Positions 56,444 to 64,000 of a DNA stretch of 64,000 nucleotides are shown one piece after another; the first letter of the stretch is position 1; each line of letters opens with the position of its first letter. A program made the position numbers and the translations under genes. The notes beneath the pieces were generated by a model. It had not been told where the DNA came from and searched no databases. It saw nothing but the letters and a program-made list of their open reading frames with translations. The stretch is from Hirundichthys speculiger. Taxonomy: Eukaryota; Chordata; Actinopteri; Beloniformes; Exocoetidae. Location of the stretch: positions 62,001-126,000 of the forward strand of contig JAGFBZ010000814.1 of assembly GCA_018398805.1 (NCBI GenBank), written 5' to 3'.

Positions 56444-57900
56444 AGGAGATTGATGCACAAATGAAGGTGCAGAAAAGGGTTGGTGGTTAGAGATGTTTTT
56501 GTTGATCTACAGGAACGATTGTGGTATTGATAACATTTCAAACAAACTCATAATCAAAGAGTTTCCTGTTGAAGTTATAATCTTTTTCTGAAATGGGGCT
56601 TTGTTAGCTGTATCATTTGGCTGACCAGGTAATTATTTGGCGATAAGCTAATGGGAATGGTTTTGAGTGGTGCAGCACCAAGGATCGCATCGGGGCTCCA
56701 GGTGGTGTGGCCTGTGGGGCTCTGATGTGCAGTTCCTTTTTAATCCCAGATGACATTGCAAAATCCCTAAACCCCGTGCCCCTGTATAAGTCTGCATAGG
56801 AGCAGATGATTTGCTTAAAGAGCACATATCATGTATCAGACCAAGGGAATAAAGGAGCTCCACTGTTTTGCGTTGAGCCTGAGACCACAGTTTATGCTCT
56901 ATATGAAAGACAGGAATTTATATTTGTGTGATTCCAGTCACACATGAAGCAAAACATTTTTTTTAATTAGTATTTGCTATCACGTGATTTGCTCTGGCTC
57001 AACAATAAAAAAAATAAATAAATTCTACGATGTGTGAGACACTTCCTCGTTATATGCTGATCTTATTGTGTCACTAAGAGCTGTCAAAGCATTTTGCTGC
57101 AATCAGCAAGCATCACTCCAACCACAATTTGTTAACGTTATGTTTAATATGGTAGCCCAATTTTTAAACCTAACATGAATAGCACATTGTTTCCTGTGTG
57201 TGCCAACAGTCCCAGAATACTTTGGCTGTCAGTGCTGCGGAGAACAATGGTCTCCCAGTGCTCCTGTCCAGAAATAGTCTATAGCTCACTGATGGACAAC
57301 ATATTTCCCAATAGCAGGTGTCTGAGCCAGTCAGAGCTTGATCCTCACCATGACTGTAAAGAAAAGGGCCAGCTCGTCCAGGTGCGAGAGCACCCCTCTG
57401 CTCCTCTCAGGTTTCTCCTTGATGGAGCAGCTTTCTTTGGAAGAATGATCAACAGAAATGCTTAAAACATATAACCATTACCATTAAAATCTATATATGC
57501 GAACCCCGTCAGGTTATGTAATCTTCTGTGAAACTTACAATGACACAAACGGTTATGCTTTGTTGAATTGAAATACTTACTGTGTTTAAGCACTGTTCTG
57601 CTCAAGCTTTAATCACTTTTAAGGAAACCACAGAATCAGTTCACAACTTTTTTTACAGAGCGCAATGACTTGATATATCTTTCATTCATTTTGAAAATCA
57701 GCAGGATTCTAACCAAAGCCAATCAAAATAAAACATCTATTGCTAAAAAGAGCATCACCACCGGGTGCAATAATTACTGGCATTGCTAGGAAAATGAGCT
57801 CTCTGATGTGCTCTATATTTGCCTGAGAAATTAAGCCAATTTGTGAAAATGGTGGCCGGGGGTTGAGGGAGTACAGAGTGGCTTGTAAAGATGAGTGATA
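54190..57900. other. intergenic, nothing recognised
   Basis: Upstream of zbtb34. It holds a 31-base T-run at 56412-56442. No exon or RNA gene recognised; frames near 57175 are not supported. Confidence 0.45.
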
Positions 57901-58150
57901 TCTGGCACAGCATGAAGAGAATGAGAGGTGTGCTGCCTGGTGCTTAGCTCAAATGAAAGCTCTGATTAGTGGAGCAAAGATCAAAATGACAGAGCGGTGG
58001 AGGCTTCAGCTGGGCCTTTGTTATTGATAAGTCTGTCATCTCTGCTGATATTGGAGCAGTAATGGCAGCTGATGATTAGGCCACTCCTGAGCTATTAACT
58101 ACATTTCTTATCCTTTTACTGGGGCCCACGAGAGCCTGCTTGAGAGACAA
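57900..58150. promoter_or_regulatory. candidate conserved non-coding element
   Basis: A stretch of even base composition with no frame and no repeat features, containing dense putative sites: CCTTTGTTATTGATAAG (SOX and GATA-like), several ATTAG/TAATGG homeodomain cores and two CAGCTG E-boxes. ZBTB34 neighbours the developmental regulator LMX1B in vertebrates, whose surroundings hold many enhancers. The call is inference from texture only. Confidence 0.25.
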
Positions 58151-58159
58151 AGGTGTCCT

Positions 58160-61100
58160 TTATGAAACTGGCTCCTTAAACGGCATCCACCTGACCTAAA
58201 AGGCACAACTGTTACGTCTTTCTGCCAGGCCAAAGAAGCCAGGGATGAGATGCATGTCAGAGGTCGCAGAGTGCCGCTGGTTGAAATGAAGGGGTTCTGA
58301 GTGAGTAAGCTGCTGAAAGAGGGCTGCAGGAAAATTACAGAAAATTGGCTGTTTTGTCAACATTTCATCAGAAGATTTACAGAAAGCTGACCCCGACCCA
58401 TACTCTCCCCCTCTTTCGCAAGACTAAGGAGATTGAGTGGGTCAGAATTGACTGACAAACAAATCTCTTCTTTATTTCTTTCTCGCTTTCTCTTTCCCTC
58501 TCTAGAAGTGATATTCAATATGATCTCTTTTTAATGATCCTGAGTGGGTAAAATTACATATCCCCAACACATATTGTTGAGGCTGTTTTAGGCTGATTCC
58601 AGGGTGCACTAAGGGCATAAAAAGTAATTATCAGAATGTTTTAATTCTCCAAAGAAAAGAAAACTATGGCCATTCATTTGATGTTATTATACCATGGTGT
58701 GCATAGATCCAGTTAACTCACTTTAATATTTCTGTTTATATAATAATACACTATGACAAAGTGTCAGATGATTATCATATGTGACATGGGAATATTATGG
58801 GTAATATATTTAAGTTAGCTTGCAAATGTTCACAGTGATTGCCACTCCAGGGGGTACTTTTGAAAGTTTATGAAGGTTAACTTACTTGAAAAAAAGAGGA
58901 AGGGTTAAAAATTAGGATTTGATTAAAATATCTCTGTAGAGGAAGTGCATGATAAGTAAAATGTGAAAAGTCAGAAGGCCTTATTGTTAAATCCATTTGA
59001 CCAAATTAGACAAGACCGCATACAATGCTTTTTTTGGGGGTTTCAGTATTTCCACCTTCAGGTCCACGCTTTATTTCTGACCTCAACTGAATCTGCTCCC
59101 TTGCTTTGGTATTCCCCTACAAAGGCTAACAGGAATCCAAGGCTTGTTGATTTAGCCCCCAGTGGCCGGAGGCAAAGCATCTTTCATTAACGTCTAAAAC
59201 CTCAGGAATGAGATACTGGCCTCACGATAAGATCTGGTAATGCAGTAACATGGAATTATGGAAGAAGAAAATTGCCATTTTGTATGTAAGCACCTGTGAT
59301 CTCCCATGAAAGCCCCCTGTTCGCTGGCTTGGGTCAGTCCCAGGAGAGAGGAGACGGTCCTGGAACACAATTTATCCTGGAGAGAAGAGATTTTCAGGCT
59401 GGAGGGCTGGAGCAAAACAAAAAAAAAAGGTGCTGGAGGATCATCTTAGAGTACCAGACATGTGTGTCTGTCGGAGAATATCCTCTTCTGGCCCTAGGAG
59501 AAATGCCTCCCACCCCTCCATGGCTTTGTTTGCTGGCAGCAAATGCTCTAAAGTCAATTCAAAAAAACATCTATGAGACACCCAGATTTTGTCAACCTGT
59601 TTTACTAGCAAGTGTGGACAAATCGAAGGGCTACTGTGAGAATATAAGAGCTTTTGTTCTTGGTATATCAGTCTTGCCACTTCTGGAGAGATTTTTCTTC
59701 TCTGAGCCTCTGTTGAGAGAACGTGTCAGGAACAACAGAGTTATGTGGGCTTCTGACATTTTAAATAGTCTTTTACATGAAAACTGAGGTCAAATCCTGT
59801 GTGCTGTGTTGGAAACATGCAAGGAGTGCAGGTGTTTTGCTTGCAGCAAAGGGCCTGAAGAAAAGAAGTGTCACTGACTGTGTGCCTTTTTCATCCTACA
59901 GTCCGTGAGAAGGTAAAAGGGACGCTGCTCTCATTTCCAAATATCTCTGATTTTTAACTTTGGAATTGCATATTTACCCACTATCTCCTGGAAGTTGAGC
60001 ATTTCCTCAATCCTGTGATAGATTCATCTCAGTATTCCATGCATATACACAATCACAAACAAAGCTTTGAAGGCCATAGTCTTAAAATTAAAAGAAAAAT
60101 TCAAAAAGTGTTTTTTAATGAGTGTTCAGTGCAAGAAGAATCAACTGGAAAGAAGAGGCTGGAAGGGAGGCAGAGAAAAGTCTTATTGTGCCAGAACTGA
60201 TGTGTTTTTGTCTCTTCTGGATAGTTTCTTCATCACCTCTTTAAATTTTAAAGCATTTGGCACACAGCCTGTGGCAAGTTCTCTTGAGGAAGCAGTATAG
60301 CAATGAGGGTCAATGGTGCCATAAATCTTAGACTGTCCACTTTGGAATCCAGCATGGACACTTGAGATATGCATATTTTATAGAATGTTCATGTCAGCGT
60401 GTCTTGAATCTCCAAGTGAAATGTATGTTATATAAAGGAACACGGAGCCGTTTATCACCAGGGCATGCATATCACTAAATAGGCTTAATGGTAGTTGAGG
60501 GAGGTAGGAGGAGGGGTGTCATGTTTTTGCACCTTATTCCAAAGTACTGCAAGTGACATAACCTTGGCCTGAACATAAGAATGACACTAAAACAGCTGTA
60601 CCTGCTAAGATCAGTCCCACAGCAAAATATCAGGCACAACATTCATCTATTGATTGATATTTTTTTCTTCTGTTTTTCATAGTAATGTGTAGAAAAGTTA
60701 CTTCCTTGGAGGAACACACTTTCACGACACTTTGTGAAATACTGCAGGAAGGACTGTTGTATCACATTTAAGAGCGACACATTCTGGGTGGTTGGATTAC
60801 ACACAATATCAAACAGAAGTACTGAGCTCAAGTTCCAGTTCTGCTGTCTTAAAGCACCTTTATTCTGAAATGTCATTCTTTTTATTCAGTCACTGTTTCA
60901 TTGTGCTGTTTGGTTGTTGTTCGACAGATGACAAACTACTCCATTAATTTTTGGCACTGAAAAGTATTTAGATTAAGATTAGGCATAAAAAAACTACTAC
61001 TACAGCGTTGAAATACGATAGTTAGGGTTTGGACTTTGGACAGAACCATTGTTAAAATAGACACAGTAAAAACGTATCAATTCAAAATACCCTTTTCCTG

Positions 61101-61326
61101 GATCAATCATGAGTCCAGCCCCCTCAGCTGAACACACAAAACATGCTGAATGCATGGAACCCACGTCCTACTGAGCAGCATTACTCTTAAAAACTGTAAA
61201 AACTGTAAAAACTGTAAAAAAAAAAAAAAAAAAAAGAAAGAAAAAAGAGAAAGAGAAAGGGAAAAAAAGACTTTTTAAAAAGATTTTATTACACAATGTG
61301 CATACCCAACATATTTATTGTTTTGC

Positions 61327-61330
<4 letters not shown>
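58160..61330. other. intergenic, nothing recognised
   Basis: No supported gene. A 163-codon plus-strand frame at 59296 has no domain, no family resemblance and no splice context. A small tandem repeat of AAAAACTGT lies near 61190-61217. Confidence 0.4.

Positions 61331-61333
<3 letters not shown>

Positions 61334-61416
<83 letters not shown>
61334..61416. repeat. (TA)n microsatellite
   Basis: About 40 TA units directly at the left edge of the pogo-like copy. Confidence 0.97.
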
Positions 61417-61419
<3 letters not shown>

Positions 61420-62186
61420 GCACATAATTTAGCCCCCTGGGCCTAAATAATGTGTTTAAAATGTGTTTAAAAACCACAAAAAAGTAGCGAGGCACTGCAG
61501 CAAAACAAGACAAAGGCTCAACTGTGGTCTTTCTGTTACCTTCACAGCCTCTGGTCTCTGAACCGTAGTGAAGAAACCACTGGTACTGTGCTATTTTTGG
61601 CTCGTAATTAGCGGCTAACACGCTAACAACAACGAAAGAAAAAGTCTGGTTTTCTCTGAATGGAACGGGCACTTTATTGTGGCACTGCAGGAACTTGTAA
61701 CATCACTCAGGTTGTATTGTTCGGCTCCTGTCGGTTAACAGAGAATGTAAATCTATACACACTGGGCTGCTGTTTATGCTCACTGTACTTTTCATCTAAC
61801 CCCGTTTTCGTTCTGCCGTCCCTCGACACACACACTCCATTACCCATAAGGCCACATCATTACCCATAAGGCCACCTTCTTAAAGGGACCAGGCTGGCTC
61901 ACAACATTTCTTCGCTGTGAGAGAACGCACACAACATCCTGTGATGCTTGAGTGATGCGTCTCGGCCAATCAGCACACAGATTCTAGAGTGCTGGACCGT
62001 CTGCGTTTCTCGTGTTGCCTACAGGAGGTTTTGCTGGCAGCTGCGGCCCCTTGTCCGCTGTGGGGTGGATTCTCGCGGAATTTCCGCAATTTTTTCTTGA
62101 TTTTTTTATTATATCATATATTTCTGAAAAATCTGCGAATAACTAAAACTGCAGAACTTAAAGCGAGAATTGGCAAGGGATCACTG
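61417..62186 (-). mobile_element. pogo-like element, second copy
   Basis: Related to 11790-12468 but inverted: the right end is the complement of CAGTGATCCCTTGCCA, followed by TA at 62187-62188. It shares the open frame with PLSCFAAVPRYFF and the CCGACAGGAGCCGAACAATA block. The left terminus is lost at the TA microsatellite. A short CATTACCCATAAGGCCA repeat inside is duplicated. Confidence 0.75.
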
Positions 62187-62189
62187 TAT

Positions 62190-63040
62190 GTACCTTCTGC
62201 ATTTCATTTCGGCCTAAGAGTGATTGCAACTCTTTCTCACAGTAAAGTTTCTTGGTTCTTGATGCAGTCCCATCAGAGAGTTCAGAGTTCTTGTGTCCAA
62301 CCTTGGCTTGTGCCCTTGTCCTTCAGTCACTGAAACCTCTAAAGATTTAAACATTTCATTTAGTTTTTCATCCACTTGTTATCCAAGTGGAGATCCTTTT
62401 CTCATCCTTGCTCTTCAGAGACTCAGCCTTTCATCGATACTGCTTATACTGTGCAATTAAAAGAAGAAGTGAAGGCAATTTTAAGAGTCACTTTTATTTT
62501 CAGATTATCATTTACCATTTCTATTATTTTATCTATTATTTACATTTCTGATACCATCCCAACCTTTTCTGTTTTGGGGGGTGGGATGGAGGGAAACACT
62601 AAACATATATTGTGTAAATAGTTTCTTGCTGCATAGAGGGTACAAGTTCAAGACAATATTTGGAGGCTGGAAGACTGACAGTAATTCAATTAGACAGGAA
62701 TCTTCACCCATTCTGTGGGTCAAAGTTATCCATGTTAATCAGCAGAGACCGGAGACATATAAGCTTCTGGTTTCCTGCTGGGGCTGCTCTGTCTGACTGC
62801 ACGCTGCTGCCACAGTTTGCATTTCAGATTGAAACTCGTTTTAATGTAACATAGTATTTTTTTATTTTATTTTATTGTATCTTATTTTATTTTTTTATTT
62901 TGTGAAAAATTCTAAAATAGTAAATATTATGATTACTTAAGTCTGAAATTCTATTAAATAAAATCAATTTTGTCTATGGCTTGTCATATTGGTACCTGTA
63001 GATCAAAATTTTATTTACTGCTGTATATGTTATATTACTG

Positions 63041-63112
<72 letters not shown>

Positions 63113-63118
63113 ATAGAT

Positions 63119-63212
<94 letters not shown>

Positions 63213-64000
63213 TGAATAATGTATGTATGTATATATTTGAAAAGTCTGTTACTGGCTGCTGCGGTACCGGAAAAAAGGTAAACATAAGGAAAAGCTAAAA
63301 CAGACATGAAAACAGTAAAAATCCGTGAACTTTACAGTTCGGGTAGCAACTCAGGTAGCAATATTCACAATTCTGTCAAAAAAAAAAATTCTAGACTGCA
63401 ACAAAACTTTCGTGTTATTTCCTCCATTTATCATCAGATCTGCTCCGTGTGTTCACTGTCCTGCTGTTCTCTTACTGGTTACTTCAGTGCGGCTCCATCT
63501 AGTGGCACAGATGTGTAACGACAACAGAAAGTCCAGTCCTTGATTATAAAACAAATTCAGTTCTGTGGGGCGTTTTTTAATTTTGTATTTTTGATCCAAG
63601 TCTAAAATTGAAATACAAAAAAAACAGGCTTTTTCTTTTTTTTTCGTTTTTGTGTTAGATTCAAAAACAAAAAAACCTAATAAAATGTCACTTTTAAATT
63701 TTTTTCAATTTTTGATTGACAATTGAAAATGGAAAGAATGAATGATACAAGGATTGGTAAAGTTACTGAACTTCAAGATGGACATTTTCATTTTAAAGTT
63801 CTCCGAGATGGAGGATTTGACAGAAACAAGGTTATAAAAATAACCTTGTTACAGGAAGTTGAACTCCCCGTTAAAAGTTTCTGCTGTTACCTCAGAAATT
63901 GTCTGTTTTAATGTTCTGATTGTCTGAGCCACAATCATTTTGTTGGATTTTGTTGGTAGAGTTTTTTTTTATTTTTCATAAAAACAGGATGACATTAATG
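62190..64000. other. intergenic, microsatellite only
   Basis: No gene recognised. A (CTAT)n run of about 18 units (63041-63110) passes through ATAGATAGAT into about 44 TA units (to 63208). Confidence 0.5.

Noticed and set aside
59296..59787. 163-codon plus-strand open frame
   Set aside because: No recognisable domain, no splice context, and composition typical of chance frames in GC-balanced non-coding DNA.
63041..63208. CTAT/GATA run considered as a CRISPR-like or regulatory array
   Set aside because: It is a simple tetranucleotide microsatellite grading into TA.

Overview
The window is vertebrate nuclear DNA, almost certainly from a teleost fish. Two single-copy vertebrate genes are recognisable: the last three coding exons of angptl2 (+ strand, 1.5-4.0 kb) and all of zbtb34 (- strand, 34.3-53.9 kb). 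In other vertebrates ANGPTL2 lies on the opposite strand inside RALGPS1, and ZBTB34 lies just upstream of RALGPS1 on the same strand. The orientation here fits that synteny block, so the DNA between the two genes is probably ralgps1 intron. One short - strand exon at 27.8 kb is a tentative first coding exon of ralgps1. The teleost assignment rests on the repeats: Tc1 and hAT elements with fish-type termini, tRNA-derived SINEs, a Penelope-like element, and long AT and GATA-type microsatellites.

Layout. 1-4 kb: end of angptl2 with its 3' UTR. 4-11.7 kb: intronic or intergenic DNA with a Tc1 fossil that carries an inserted Penelope-like 3' fragment, a tRNA-SINE and a hAT MITE. 11.7-25.1 kb: the most unusual part, a duplicated segment (copy A about 12.58-17.48 kb, copy B about 21.52-25.1 kb, plus a short third piece at 17.48-17.60 kb). 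Copy B is the 3' end of an unrecognised multi-exon gene for an acidic, proline- and serine-rich protein, with predicted exons from 19.49 to 22.76 kb. Copy A is a 5'-deleted fragment of that gene. Five DNA transposons inserted in one copy have precise empty sites in another. 25-29.4 kb: Tc1 fossil and the putative ralgps1 exon. 29.4-34.3 kb: probable zbtb34 3' UTR, with an orphan terminal-exon-like frame at 29.7 kb. 34.3-53.9 kb: zbtb34, whose BTB and three-finger protein comes from one exon, separated from a small 5' exon by an 18-kb intron. That intron holds a nearly intact Penelope-like element with a hammerhead-like motif, several hAT insertions (one nested in another) and a 63-bp palindrome. 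54-64 kb: no gene recognised; contains microsatellites, a second pogo-like element copy and a possible conserved non-coding block.

The host genes do not form an operon or pathway. Angptl2 is a secreted fibrinogen-domain protein, Zbtb34 a nuclear transcription factor, and Ralgps1 a Ral GTPase exchange factor; they share only an old chromosomal neighbourhood. The strongest new observations are the orphan gene with its decaying duplicate, the reciprocal transposon and empty-site record, a one-base frameshift in an otherwise perfect angptl2 exon, and an in-frame upstream start for zbtb34 behind an overlapping four-codon uORF.
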